Positions 34,711 through 43,961 are shown, counted from the stretch's first letter. The stretch is 64,000 nt of DNA from JBJHBP01 sp050485645 (GCA_050485645.1 JBJHBT010000003.1:124001-188000), one strand, 5' to 3'. Program-made: numbers and translations. Notes: a model not told the origin generated them from the letters alone.

Positions 34711-34776
34711 GTTTACATGCCCAGACAAACAGGGTTTGTGACATAAGCCTATCAAATCCGCGGGACAACACACTGC

Positions 34777-35070
34777 TCAGTGGCCGGAATTGTGATTCAG
34801 GTCACGAGTGCGCCGCCCGCGGGCAACGGAAAGGCCCAGACGTGCGATCTGGATGACCACATAGGGGCTCAGCACCAGCAGCCAGGCATGCGCCGCCCCG
34901 GTCGTCAGATCCACCCAGATCGCGTCCATCAGTCCCGTGAGGCCGCTGTCGGATTCGTAGGGACCGAGCAGTTGCTGTCCGACGGCGTAAATGGCCGGCG
35001 GCAGAAGAACCAGGCCGACCGCCAGCAGTGCCAGTGCGATCAGGAGTTCACGTTTGAGTGTGGTGATCAT
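34777..35070 (-). CDS. Small two-helix membrane protein
   Basis: The 97-residue product has one hydrophobic helix at about 8-29 (LLIALALLAVGLVLLPPAIY) and a second at about 58-80 (AHAWLLVLSPYVVIQIARL), with a positively charged tail containing RGRRTRDLNHN. The start overlaps the stop of the preceding coiled-coil gene by four bases (35067-35070), so the two are coupled. I do not recognise the family. Confidence 0.55.
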   Translation of the reverse strand: MITTLKRELLIALALLAVGLVLLPPAIYAVGQQLLGPYESDSGLTGLMDAIWVDLTTGAAHAWLLVLSPYVVIQIARLGLSVARGRRTRDLNHNSGH

Positions 35071-36011
35071 TCGTAGGTACCGTAATACTCGGAGAAGCGG
35101 CCGTTCTCATCCCGTCGTGCAGACAGGGATCGCCGCAGTCGTTCGATCTCGCGGGTGGCGCCGATCAGCGCTTCCTGCAGTTCGCGTGCGCGACCGGACT
35201 CGCGTTCGGCCACTGTCTGCGCCTCGGCCTCCCGGCGCGTCCGTTGCGCGACCTCCAGTTCCAACTCCCTGATACGCAGGCGGTTAGCTTCGGCCAGCTG
35301 TTCCATATCGTGCCACCACCGCCCACGGCAGGCGATGTAATCGGTCAGCGCCGCGAGCTGGCTGGCCAGCGAGGGGTCCAGGGCCGGTTCCGGACGTGGC
35401 TCCGGCTCCGCCCCTGCTGCCGCTGCCGGTTCCGGTGCCCATTCCGGTTCCGGACCGGGTTCGACTGCGGAAGCCACTGCCGTCACGCGCCGCGCTGCCG
35501 GCACCGGGGATGGATCGGATGCGCCGGTTGCGTCGCTCCGCGGTCTGTCGCCGACGCGCTGTCCGAGCAACTCACTGACCTGCGCTTCCAGCCTGCCGCG
35601 GTCCCGCTGTTCGTTGAGCAGTGCGTCGCGCACCCAGGCAGCCTGTTCCTTGACGCGATCAAGCTGGTCGATGGCTTCGCGGAGGCGGCATTCCTGTTCC
35701 TCGACACGCCGGTGCAGTTCATTTCCGGTCCTGTCCCCGACGACAGTCCATGCGGCCGCGTCTGTGGTTGCGCCCGGGTCCGACGATGGCGCCTGCGGCG
35801 GGCGTCCGGCTTCCGGTGCGGGCCCCGGTTCCGATGCGGGCCCCGGATGCAGAATGTCGGTCAGAACGGGGAGGGATTCGGTGACATCCGTCAGCACCGG
35901 GATCGCATCCTGATCCGCAGGCTGCTTCACGGTTGCGGATTCCGATAATGCCGGCAACTCCGACGTCGGATCGTCATCAGTATGGCTGGTGCCGCGCGAA
36001 TTGGTTGCCAT
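35067..36011 (-). CDS. Coiled-coil protein with repeated PVLTD motif
   Basis: The 314-residue protein has an acidic disordered N terminus with LSESATVKQPADQD and two PVLTD motifs (AIPVLTDVTES and SLPVLTDILHP). A long Pro/Glu/Ala linker follows, then a C-terminal helix-rich region: LRIRELELEVAQRTRREAEA and SLSARRDENGRFSEYYG. It is a likely scaffold or adaptor by composition; no known family. The PVLTDVV motif also appears in the ExeA-like ATPase. ATG 36011 is selected because the upstream 23 codons lie in a region without support. It is downstream of the Ycf46 gene by about 100 bases. Confidence 0.6.
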   Translation of the reverse strand: MATNSRGTSHTDDDPTSELPALSESATVKQPADQDAIPVLTDVTESLPVLTDILHPGPASEPGPAPEAGRPPQAPSSDPGATTDAAAWTVVGDRTGNELHRRVEEQECRLREAIDQLDRVKEQAAWVRDALLNEQRDRGRLEAQVSELLGQRVGDRPRSDATGASDPSPVPAARRVTAVASAVEPGPEPEWAPEPAAAAGAEPEPRPEPALDPSLASQLAALTDYIACRGRWWHDMEQLAEANRLRIRELELEVAQRTRREAEAQTVAERESGRARELQEALIGATREIERLRRSLSARRDENGRFSEYYGTYE

Positions 36012-36112
36012 GAGCGTGGGTACGGAAAGTCGGTGTCTGTTGTCGACAGGGATGGTAGCCCGCGCGTACCGATGAACCAAGTCGACGCGACCGTGGAACT
36101 GATCGGAATCAG

Positions 36113-37600
36113 TCAGTCTGCGGGCACGGTGCGATTACGTGCCCATTCGCGCAACGCGGCGACGCGTTCGCTCATCACAACCGACAGCGGTCGCGTTTTT
36201 CTGAATTCCGCGAGCAGATGCGATGTGCCGACGGTCTGCTGCATGGCGTGCGCCGCGTACAGGGCGGATACCACCCCCTGTTCCAGTTCCGCCCCCGAGA
36301 ATCCGTCGGTGACGGTAGCCAACTGTGCCAGGTCGAAGCTGCCGGGCTCGAGAGATCTGCGCCGCAGATGGATCGCAAGGATGTCTGCCCGGTACTGCGG
36401 TGACGGAAGGTCGACGAAAAAAATCTCGTCGAAGCGACCCTTGCGCACCAGTTCAGGAGGCAGCTCGTTGACATTGTTGGCGGTGGCGACGACGAATACG
36501 TCCGAGCGCCGTTCCGCCAGCCAGGTCAGGAACGAGCCCAGCACACGACGCGATGTCCCGCCGTCGTTGTCACCGGTGCCCAGGCCCTTCTCGATTTCGT
36601 CCAGCCACAGGACGCAGGGCGACATGGTCTCGGCGGTGGCGAGCGTATTGCGCAGATTGCGCTCGGTCTCGCCGTGATACTTGTTGTACAGCGCGCCGAC
36701 ATCCAGTTTCAGCAGCGGTATGCGGAACAGGCCGGCGGCCGCTTTGGCGGCGAGGCTCTTGCCGCAGCCCTGTACGCCCGTCAGCAGAATACCTCGTGGC
36801 GCGTCCAGCCCCGCCGGCCGGTTGCCCGCGAACGCGTGGCGCCGCTGATGCAGCCACACCTTGACGTTGCGAAAGCCCGCGATATCACTGAACTCGGATG
36901 CATCGCACTCGAAGCTCAGTACCCCGCCACGGTCCAGCAGGGCGTACTTGGCCTGCATGACTGCCGGCAGGTCGTTGTCGGTGATGGCGCCGTCCTGGTA
37001 CACGGCGTGGCGTGCCAGACGTTCGGCATCATTGTACGTCAGCCCGCCCAGGTTCCTGATGAGCAGCTCCCTGGCCGCGGGATCCACTTTGACGCTGCGC
37101 CCCGGATGGGCTGTGTCGTATGCCGCCACGATGCCGTCGATCAATGTCGCGAGCTGGTCCGGTCCGGGCAGCCGCAGGCTGAACCGGGCGCTGAGGCTTT
37201 GCAGTTCTGTCGGCAGGTCGATGGCATGACTGAGCAGCACCAGCGTGATGCGGGAGCGTGAGGCTGCGATGGCAATGTCCTTGAGCAGGCGGACATGTAC
37301 CGGATCGCCGATATAGGGATGGAAGTCGAGCAGAACGTAGGTGCCGGGTTTCGCGACGGCGCGAATGTGCCGCAGCACGTCGCCGGGTTCGGCGACCAGA
37401 CGTTGCGGTTCGAGCGCCAGGTCGAGGCGCTGCAGACCGTCGGTAATGCTCCAGCGGAACAGCGGACGATAGTCGTGCGCCGGCGATTCCACGGCCAGTC
37501 CGGTGATCATCTCCAGCATGCGGCTTTCGTCGGTGGTCTCGATGACCACCAGCGGCGCTCCGGATCTCAGTACCAGTTCAAGGTCGCGTCGGTCGGGCAT
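36113..37600 (-). CDS. Ycf46-type AAA ATPase
   Basis: The 495-residue protein has an N-terminal non-AAA part beginning DLELVLRSGAPLVVIETTDE, also found in Ycf46. A single AAA domain follows with Walker A GVQGCGKS (about 274-281), Walker B CVLWLDEIEKGLG, and sensor VFVVATANNVNELPPELVRK with the arginine finger in KGRFDEIFFVDLPSP. Ycf46 was first known from plastid genomes and, in cyanobacteria, affects inorganic-carbon use; the biochemical target is unknown. It heads a reverse-strand operon with a coiled-coil protein and two small proteins. It should be cytoplasmic, with the coiled-coil protein as a possible adaptor. Confidence 0.85.
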   Translation of the reverse strand: MPDRRDLELVLRSGAPLVVIETTDESRMLEMITGLAVESPAHDYRPLFRWSITDGLQRLDLALEPQRLVAEPGDVLRHIRAVAKPGTYVLLDFHPYIGDPVHVRLLKDIAIAASRSRITLVLLSHAIDLPTELQSLSARFSLRLPGPDQLATLIDGIVAAYDTAHPGRSVKVDPAARELLIRNLGGLTYNDAERLARHAVYQDGAITDNDLPAVMQAKYALLDRGGVLSFECDASEFSDIAGFRNVKVWLHQRRHAFAGNRPAGLDAPRGILLTGVQGCGKSLAAKAAAGLFRIPLLKLDVGALYNKYHGETERNLRNTLATAETMSPCVLWLDEIEKGLGTGDNDGGTSRRVLGSFLTWLAERRSDVFVVATANNVNELPPELVRKGRFDEIFFVDLPSPQYRADILAIHLRRRSLEPGSFDLAQLATVTDGFSGAELEQGVVSALYAAHAMQQTVGTSHLLAEFRKTRPLSVVMSERVAALREWARNRTVPAD

Positions 37601-37724
37601 ATGGTTACTGTCGACGCTCCGGCGCGGATGTGCACGGAGGCCGCGGGAATCGCGGATTCATTGTGGCGGTTGTGCTGGTGATGCCAGGGCGGTCGTCGGA
37701 TCGGGCAGCCGATCGCGATGGCCG

Positions 37725-38441
37725 CTAGTTGAAGTCCAGATCCTCCGGTCCCGCGCCATAACCACGTGGTGTGGTCAGGAACTCGCGCAGCTGGTCGGTC
37801 ATGCCTCGGCACGCGTAGGCCTGAGGTCTGACGACAAACGGAAACGGAATCACGATGGCCGGCATGATGGATCGCCCCTTCACATCCGCGTGGATGGTGC
37901 CGGCATCACTCATATCGAGTATGTCCCAGACGGTGGCATCGTAGCGTGCGTCGTCCTCCCACCAGGAAAGGCCCATGCACATGGCGCCACCCATACCGGC
38001 GGCGCAGCTGATGCCGCCACCGCTGGCGACCCGATCGGTGGAGCCGTCCAGCCAGACGACGAAACGCACGCCGGTATCGCGCACCCGGGTCATGACTTCC
38101 GGACGCTGCAGGAGCTGGGCAAGTTCGCCCGTGCTCAACGGCGCCATGGAGGGCTCGAACCAGGGATAGAGGGTGTCCTCGAACCGCGTGGAACTGTAGA
38201 CGTTCAGGCCATTGGAGCCCCGTGCCAGCGCCGAACTGATGCACTGGATGAATTCCTGCTCGGCTTCGTGCGTGGCGTGGTGACGGCGCGCCAGGATGAC
38301 CACCTGCTCGCCCTCGCCGATCACGGCGCTGCTGGTCTTGTAAGGTTCCATTCGGGAGGTGATGCCGCAGGCCGCCAGCATGGGCACCAGCGCGGTGATG
38401 AGGATCAGGATCCGGACATGGCTGCTGAGGGTGCGGCGCAT
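37725..38441 (-). CDS. Hypothetical lipoprotein
   Basis: The 238-residue protein has a signal ending LVPMLAAC (lipidated Cys25). The mature part carries RHHATHEAEQEFIQCI, then GVRFVVWLDGSTDR, a Gly/Cys/Met-rich ISCAAGMGGAMCMGLSWW, and PFPFVVRPQAYACRGM. Beta-strand character suggests a small folded envelope protein. The family is not recognised. It starts just after the stop of the gene at 38443-39108 (single-base gap), so the two are an operon. The GG-MGG-MCMG stretch is unusual. Confidence 0.65.
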   Translation of the reverse strand: MRRTLSSHVRILILITALVPMLAACGITSRMEPYKTSSAVIGEGEQVVILARRHHATHEAEQEFIQCISSALARGSNGLNVYSSTRFEDTLYPWFEPSMAPLSTGELAQLLQRPEVMTRVRDTGVRFVVWLDGSTDRVASGGGISCAAGMGGAMCMGLSWWEDDARYDATVWDILDMSDAGTIHADVKGRSIMPAIVIPFPFVVRPQAYACRGMTDQLREFLTTPRGYGAGPEDLDFN

Positions 38442-38442
38442 C

Positions 38443-39108
38443 TCAGTTGGCCAGCTGAGCACCGACTGACAGGGTCGAATCATTCGTTCTCTCCACAACC
38501 CAGTCGCTCACCTGCGGCTGCTGGGTGAATCTCGTGATGATCGCCGCGCCCGCATCGCGCATTGCGATCGTGGCTGCGCGGTTCAATGTCTGCTCACGGC
38601 CGCGGCTGATCGCGGCCTTGCCGTAGCCGCTGACGGGCCATTCGATGATCAGCTCGCCGCTGCGGTCGTAAAGCTCGACGCTGTACTGTATCCAGACCTC
38701 GACGAATTCTTCGGCGCTGTCCCGTCCGAACGGAACCTCGAACTCGAACACATCGACCTTGGGCCGGATCACGCCATCCAGACCTCCCAGCGCCTGTGCG
38801 AACGAAGCTTCGGTGACACTGGTGGTTTCCGCGAACATCGTTTCGAAGATCGGCGTGAGGAACGCGACATTCGCGTCGCCCAGTCTGATGGTCCAGCTCG
38901 ACTGCCGTGGCAGTTCCTCGAAATGCTCAAACTGCCGCAGTTCGTCGTCCAGTATCAGACCGACGCGCAGGGGCAGAGGTTCAACCAGTGGCGTGGGGAA
39001 GTCGGGGCTGACCGTCACGGACGACGAGCCGCAACCGGCAAGAAGCAGGCCGACGACCGCCATTGCCGATAGGCGGCGGCTGGAAGCGGCGTAGCGCGGA
39101 AGCGTCAT
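38443..39108 (-). CDS. Hypothetical lipoprotein
   Basis: The 221-residue protein has a lipobox LLAGC with Cys26, then PLPLRVGLILDDELRQFEHF and VWIQYSVELYDRSGELIIEW in a beta-rich fold. It ends AAIITRFTQQPQVSDWVVE. This resembles the broad class of envelope lipoproteins that average over ABC-type or LPS components, but no family is identified. It is translated with the next gene, 37725-38441. Start MTLPRYAASS has positively charged n-region residues, as expected. Confidence 0.6.
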   Translation of the reverse strand: MTLPRYAASSRRLSAMAVVGLLLAGCGSSSVTVSPDFPTPLVEPLPLRVGLILDDELRQFEHFEELPRQSSWTIRLGDANVAFLTPIFETMFAETTSVTEASFAQALGGLDGVIRPKVDVFEFEVPFGRDSAEEFVEVWIQYSVELYDRSGELIIEWPVSGYGKAAISRGREQTLNRAATIAMRDAGAAIITRFTQQPQVSDWVVERTNDSTLSVGAQLAN

Positions 39109-39284
39109 CAGTGCATCCTGGCAGCTGAGATGTGTACTCCCGCAAACTTACCACCGAATCACCGCCATCAAAAGGGCCGCGTAGCGCCCCCGGCTGTTCC
39201 CGGGTGGACTGTGACGCGTACCCTGCCATTGTGGGCCTTTCAGACTGATACTTCGCGCATCGGCACAGACTGCGGAGGCAGGTG

Positions 39285-39935
39285 ATGCATAACAGATTGA
39301 TTCTCTTGGCGGCCCTGCTACTGACCAGCGGCCTGGCGCAGGCTCAGAACCACTCGGTGGCGGCCAGGGCAGGCATGCTTGGCCTTGGGGCGGAATACGG
39401 GTATGCGATCAATGACCGTCTGGGCGTGCGATTCGGGCTCAACGGCGGGCGCGTCGGCTCGGAGCTGGATGATACGGACATTGAATACTCGTTCGATCTG
39501 AACTGGGACTCCGTGTCGGCATCGGTGGACTTCTATCCGACGGCGCGGGCTTTTCGTGTGACGGGCGGCATCCTGCGCAACAGCAACCGCCTCGATCTGG
39601 TCGCGCGTCCGACACAGGACGTGACCATCGGCGACCAGACCTATACCCCGGAACAGGTCGGCGAACTGCGGGGCCGCATCGGTTTTCAGCGCACCGCGCC
39701 GTTCCTCGGCGTCGGCTGGGATCGGTCCCGGCTCAATCAGCGTTTCGGAATGTCCTATGATCTGGGAGTTTTGCGTCAGGGCTCGCCTCGCGCCAGCCTG
39801 ACCGCCTCCGGAGAACTGGCCGGCGATCCTGCCTTTGCCGGCGACCTCGAGGCGGAGCGGCGTGACGTGCAGGACAGCGTCGACGGATTCGAACTGATGC
39901 CCTACGTCACCATCGGTTTCGTTTTCAAATTCTGA
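39285..39935 (+). CDS. Outer-membrane beta-barrel protein
   Basis: The 216-residue product has a signal peptide ending QAQ, then alternating strands (MLGLGAEYGYAINDRLGVRF, LNWDSVSASVDFYPTARAF) and a terminal phenylalanine in YVTIGFVFKF. The C-terminal aromatic is the BamA recognition signal. It belongs to the small OmpA/W-like eight-stranded barrels. The ATG at 39285 lies after a GGAGG element, so it is preferred over the GTG at 39282. Nothing nearby tells its ligand. Confidence 0.75.
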   Translation: MHNRLILLAALLLTSGLAQAQNHSVAARAGMLGLGAEYGYAINDRLGVRFGLNGGRVGSELDDTDIEYSFDLNWDSVSASVDFYPTARAFRVTGGILRNSNRLDLVARPTQDVTIGDQTYTPEQVGELRGRIGFQRTAPFLGVGWDRSRLNQRFGMSYDLGVLRQGSPRASLTASGELAGDPAFAGDLEAERRDVQDSVDGFELMPYVTIGFVFKF

Positions 39936-39969
39936 CGGACAGCTGACGGACAGGTCCGACACCTGCGGC

Positions 39970-39990
39970 CGGCGGGCGCTTCGCCCGCCG
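39970..39990. terminator. Strong GC hairpin downstream of OMP gene
   Basis: CGGCGGGCG (39970-39978) and CGCCCGCCG (39982-39990) form a perfect nine-base stem with a three-base loop. No T-tract follows on either strand, so it is a candidate stem for factor-aided termination or RNA stability. Confidence 0.45.
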
Positions 39991-40075
39991 TGCTTCGGGC
40001 CGATGCAGCCAGGATGGTAGACTAGCGCGATTCAGCGTCGGCAACAGGCCGACCCCTTGTATCCGTGAGGGAGAC

Positions 40076-40816
40076 ATGATGAGCCGCTTTTCCGTTTCGA
40101 GATCCTGTTTACTGCTGCTGGCCGCCGGCTTCGTTGTTGCCGGCTGTTCGGACGGTGCCGGTCCGGCCCCGGCCGGCGATACGTCCGCCCAGGGAACGGC
40201 GGCCGGTACTTCCACGTCGGCTGCACAGGATTTCGATGGCGCCGTGTATGTCGTAGACATGGCCGAGTCGGAAATCTACTGGCGAATCTATCGCGCGGGC
40301 GCCGCTGCGCGCTTCGGCCACAACCATGTGATCTCGATCGAAGAGGCGGACGGTCGCGTCTATCGCGCCGATGCCATCGGCGATTCGCGCATGGAGCTTA
40401 CGATACCCGTTGCCGCACTGGTGGTTGACGATCAGGACATCCGCGACCGCTACGGCGATGATTTCGCTACGCCACCTTCGGCGGAAGACATCGCCGGTAC
40501 GCATACCAACATGTTGAGCGAAAGCCTGCTCAACGGCGCACGCCACCCCACGATTCGCCTGACCGGACGCGATCTGCGCGGGGCCGGCAGCGACATGCAG
40601 ATGGATCTGGATATCGACATCGCCGGCAGTCAGGTCACCGTCACCGCGCCCGTGACGCTTACCGAGGACGGCCAGCGAATCACCGCCGAGGGCGAGTTCC
40701 GCCTCACCCATTCCGATCTCGGACTGACGCCGTTCAGCATCATGATGGGCGCGATGAGAGTGGCCGACGAGATCGACTTCACCTACCGGATCGTCGCCGC
40801 GCGCAGTGCGCCGTAG
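40076..40816 (+). CDS. YceI-like lipoprotein
   Basis: The 246-residue product has a lipobox VVAGC (Cys24), a low-complexity linker of about 30 residues, and a YceI-like domain. That domain starts YVVDMAESEIYWRIYR, with RFGHNHVISIE and LLNGARHPTIRLTGRDLRG. YceI proteins are lipocalin-like beta barrels that bind long-chain isoprenoids or similar apolar ligands in the periplasm. A GAGGGAGAC site precedes the start. Its end overlaps the next gene by 11 bases, so the serine hydrolase is translated with it. Confidence 0.85.
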   Translation: MMSRFSVSRSCLLLLAAGFVVAGCSDGAGPAPAGDTSAQGTAAGTSTSAAQDFDGAVYVVDMAESEIYWRIYRAGAAARFGHNHVISIEEADGRVYRADAIGDSRMELTIPVAALVVDDQDIRDRYGDDFATPPSAEDIAGTHTNMLSESLLNGARHPTIRLTGRDLRGAGSDMQMDLDIDIAGSQVTVTAPVTLTEDGQRITAEGEFRLTHSDLGLTPFSIMMGAMRVADEIDFTYRIVAARSAP

Positions 40817-41927
40817 CCTGTCGGCTGAGTTGCTTCGTGAGGCGGTCGCAGCCGGCCGCATCCCCGGGGCGGTGGCGGCCGTCAGTGATGAACGGCGCGT
40901 CCTGTTTGAAGTTGCCTGCGGCAGCGCCGGCAACGGCTCGGCACTGCGTACCGATTCTGTCTTCCGCATCGCGTCGATGACCAAGCTGGTCACATCGGTG
41001 GCCATGATGCGGCTGGTGGAGCGCGGCAGACTCTCTCTGCGGGATCCGCTGGGACGCCATCTGCCCGGCTACCGGCAACCCCCGGTGCTCGCCGCCTGCG
41101 ATCCGGAAAGCGGCGAGTATACGACCCGCCCGGCCGCTCGAGAGGCCACCATCGCGCAGCTGCTGGCACACACATCAGGCTACGGCTACTGGTTCCTGAG
41201 TGCACAGCTGCGGGCCGTGGCGGGTGAGAATGCATCCTATCTGCAGGCGCCGTTCCTGCTGCACGAGCCTGGTGAACGCTTCACCTACGGCATCGGCACG
41301 GACGTTGCCGGGCAGCTGATAGCGCCGGTCAGCGGGCAAAGGCTTGAGGATTTCTTCGCCGCGGAGATCTTCGGACCACTGGCCATGCACACGGCCGGCT
41401 ACCAGTTCCCCGACAACGACACACTGGTTGCCATACAGGAACGCACGGCTGCGGGGTGGCACGCGCGACCGCGCGAGGCGCCGATGACCGAACCGCGCGG
41501 CGGCGGCGGTCTGATGATGACCATCGCCGACTACCTTGCGCTGCTGCGCCTGCTGCTCAATCGCGGCCGCGCCGATGCCGGGCAACTGCTGTCGCCGGAG
41601 TCGGTGGCGCGGATCGTCACCAATGCGATCGGCGATATGATGGCTGATCCACCGTGCACCGTTGCGCCCGCACGCAGTAATGATTTCGTCTACATGAACG
41701 GTACCCAGAAGTTCGGTCTGGGCGTCATGGTGGAGACGCGGCCAACGCCGGCCGGACGCAGCGCCGGCAGCTACGCATGGGGTGGCATCTGCAACACGTA
41801 TTTCTGGGTCGACCCCGAAGCGCGGATCGCCGCCGCGCTCTTCCTCCAGATGAGCCCGTTCGCCGACAACGACTGCGTAGCGCTGCTGCGGCAGTTCGAG
41901 ACGATCGTCTACGAGCATCTCGGGTAA
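40806..41927 (+). CDS. Serine beta-lactamase-like hydrolase (class C/esterase B type)
   Basis: The 373-residue protein has the SxxK motif SMTK (Ser57, Lys60) and the second motif region SGYGYWF. EstB-like features are EPGERFTYGIGTDVAGQLI and WGGICNTYFWVDP near the C terminus. This group includes esterases and D-alanyl-peptide hydrolases; true resistance enzymes differ at the third motif, so an esterase-like hydrolase is more likely. There is no clear signal peptide; if it starts at GTG 40806 it is cytoplasmic or in need of a different start. It is coupled to the YceI gene. Confidence 0.82.
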   Translation: MRRSLSAELLREAVAAGRIPGAVAAVSDERRVLFEVACGSAGNGSALRTDSVFRIASMTKLVTSVAMMRLVERGRLSLRDPLGRHLPGYRQPPVLAACDPESGEYTTRPAAREATIAQLLAHTSGYGYWFLSAQLRAVAGENASYLQAPFLLHEPGERFTYGIGTDVAGQLIAPVSGQRLEDFFAAEIFGPLAMHTAGYQFPDNDTLVAIQERTAAGWHARPREAPMTEPRGGGGLMMTIADYLALLRLLLNRGRADAGQLLSPESVARIVTNAIGDMMADPPCTVAPARSNDFVYMNGTQKFGLGVMVETRPTPAGRSAGSYAWGGICNTYFWVDPEARIAAALFLQMSPFADNDCVALLRQFETIVYEHLG

Positions 41928-42176
41928 AAGGGGGAATTCGATCCGCCCGCCTGATCCGACCGGTCCGTGCGCATGGCATTGCGCCAGGCCGGGGTTTATC
42001 CTAGCCCGGACTTTTCTGAACGGCGACAACGTAGCGGCCCGGCCACCACCAGGCGCAGTCCGTTCACAAAAACCGGGGCGAGCCGGTCTGAGTGCCGGGA
42101 TACACAACGACAAATATAAACAACGATAACGGGTGCGGCGGCGGCGACACCACCGGCCGCAGGGGAGAAGTACGGG

Positions 42177-43961
42177 ATGAATGCAATCTGGATGGCCGTG
42201 GTCGCACTGACCATCTTCGTGGCCGGGTGGCTGTGGTACTCGCGTTTCATCGCCGAAAGAATCTATCGGCTGGACCCGAACTACGTTACGCCGGCGCACC
42301 GGTTTCGCGACGGTATCGATTTCGTTCCCACCAACAAGTGGATTCTTTGGGGGCATCACTTCACATCCGTGGCCGGGGCCGCGCCCATCGTCGGCCCGGC
42401 GATCGCGATGTACTGGGGCTGGGGGCCGGCGATCTGCTGGGTGGTGCTGGGCACCGTGTTCGCGGCCGGCGTTCACGACTTCGGCGCGCTGGTACTGTCG
42501 GTGCGGCACCGCGGGCAGTCCGTGGGTACGCTGGCCAACCGGCTGATCGGCCGGCGCGCCAAAATCCTGTTCCTGTTCATCATCCTGATTCTGGTGCTGA
42601 TGGTGAACGCGGTGTTCGCGTGGATCATCGCCAATCTGTTCATCAGCAACCCGGCTTCCGTGCTGCCGGTGCTGCTGCAGATCCCGATTGCAATCTGGTT
42701 CGGCTACAACGTCATCCGACGCGGCGGCCGTATGCTGGTGCCTTCGCTGGTCGCGCTGATGGTGATGTACGGCACCGCGGTGCTCACGACGCGGGTCGAG
42801 TTCCTGCAGATTGATTTCGTGCAGTGGTTCGGCGGCGAGACCGGCGCGGGGCTGCTCGGGTTGGGTGCCGTCGGCAGCGCCTTCCTGGCATGGATCATGA
42901 TTCTGCTGGTCTATGTGTACATCGCCTCGACACTGCCGGTCTGGAAACTGCTGCAGCCGCGTGACTACATCAACGCCCAGCAGCTGCTGTTCGCGCTGCT
43001 GATCCTGTACGGCGGACTGTTCGTGATCGGCCCGGAAGTGACCGCGCCGGCATACAACAGCGCGGCGACCGTTTCCTGGTTCCCGCTGTTGTTCATCACG
43101 ATTGCCTGCGGTGCGATATCCGGTTTTCACGGCCTGGTGGCGTCCGGCACGTCATCAAAACAGTTGGACAGGGAAACCGACGCACGTGCCGTGGGCTACC
43201 TGGGTGCCGTGGGCGAGGGCACACTGGCGCTGATCACGATCATCGCGGTGTCCACCGTGTTCCTGACCCAGGCGGATTACCTGCAGAGCTATCCCAGCTT
43301 CGCGGTGGCCAGCGCCGATGGTCTTGGCTACTTCATTGCCGGTGCCGCGCAGCTTGCCGGCGGGCTTGGCATTCCGCCGGATGTGGCGGCGACGCTGGTT
43401 GCATTGATGATCGTATCGTTCGCGGCCACGACGCTGGATTCGGCGGTACGCCTGCTGCGTTACATCATCGGCGAGCTGGGCGTGGAGTATTCGCTGCCGC
43501 AGCTGTCGCGTCGTCATGTCGCCACCGGTCTGGCCGTGGGTCTCACCGCACTGCTGGTGCTGCTGCCCGACGGCGGGCGCGGCTTCGGTTCCGGCGGCTA
43601 TCTGCTGTGGCCGCTGTTCGGCACGTCCAATCAGCTGCTGGCCGGCATCACGCTGATGCTGATTTCACTGTGGCTGTACCGCTCCGGCCGCAATCCGCTG
43701 CCGACGCTGATCCCGATGACATTCCTGCTGTTCATGACGGTATGGGCGATGATCCAGCAGGTGGTGTTCAACTGGTCGGGCATGGGCGACAGCGATGGCG
43801 ACCTGCTGCTATTCACGCTGGGTTCGATCATCCTGGGGTTTGCGCTGTGGATACTGCTGGAAGCGGTGCGCCTGTTCTGCAGACGCGATCAGCTGATGGC
43901 GCTGGCCGATACCGATGACGAAGGCGGTGTCGTGAATCGGGAGGAGAGCGGTGCCGGCTGA
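42177..43961 (+). CDS. cstA: CstA/BtsT-family carbon starvation transporter
   Basis: The 594-residue multi-helix protein has the CstA motifs PTNKWILWGHHFTSVAGAAP and GVHDFGALVLSVRHRGQSVG. It also has GLVASGTSSKQL, MIVSFAATTLDSAVRLLRY and WPLFGTSNQLLAG. E. coli BtsT imports pyruvate with protons and CstA is a broader peptide/pyruvate transporter. This form is shorter than E. coli CstA (about 700), lacking a C-terminal segment. It leads an overlapping operon with the cory-CC-star protein and an ArsA-like ATPase. Confidence 0.88.
   Translation: MNAIWMAVVALTIFVAGWLWYSRFIAERIYRLDPNYVTPAHRFRDGIDFVPTNKWILWGHHFTSVAGAAPIVGPAIAMYWGWGPAICWVVLGTVFAAGVHDFGALVLSVRHRGQSVGTLANRLIGRRAKILFLFIILILVLMVNAVFAWIIANLFISNPASVLPVLLQIPIAIWFGYNVIRRGGRMLVPSLVALMVMYGTAVLTTRVEFLQIDFVQWFGGETGAGLLGLGAVGSAFLAWIMILLVYVYIASTLPVWKLLQPRDYINAQQLLFALLILYGGLFVIGPEVTAPAYNSAATVSWFPLLFITIACGAISGFHGLVASGTSSKQLDRETDARAVGYLGAVGEGTLALITIIAVSTVFLTQADYLQSYPSFAVASADGLGYFIAGAAQLAGGLGIPPDVAATLVALMIVSFAATTLDSAVRLLRYIIGELGVEYSLPQLSRRHVATGLAVGLTALLVLLPDGGRGFGSGGYLLWPLFGTSNQLLAGITLMLISLWLYRSGRNPLPTLIPMTFLLFMTVWAMIQQVVFNWSGMGDSDGDLLLFTLGSIILGFALWILLEAVRLFCRRDQLMALADTDDEGGVVNREESGAG

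Noticed and set aside
41175..43130. Reverse frame of 651 codons across the serine hydrolase and cstA
   Set aside because: Gln/His/Arg-rich shadow of two clear genes on the other strand.
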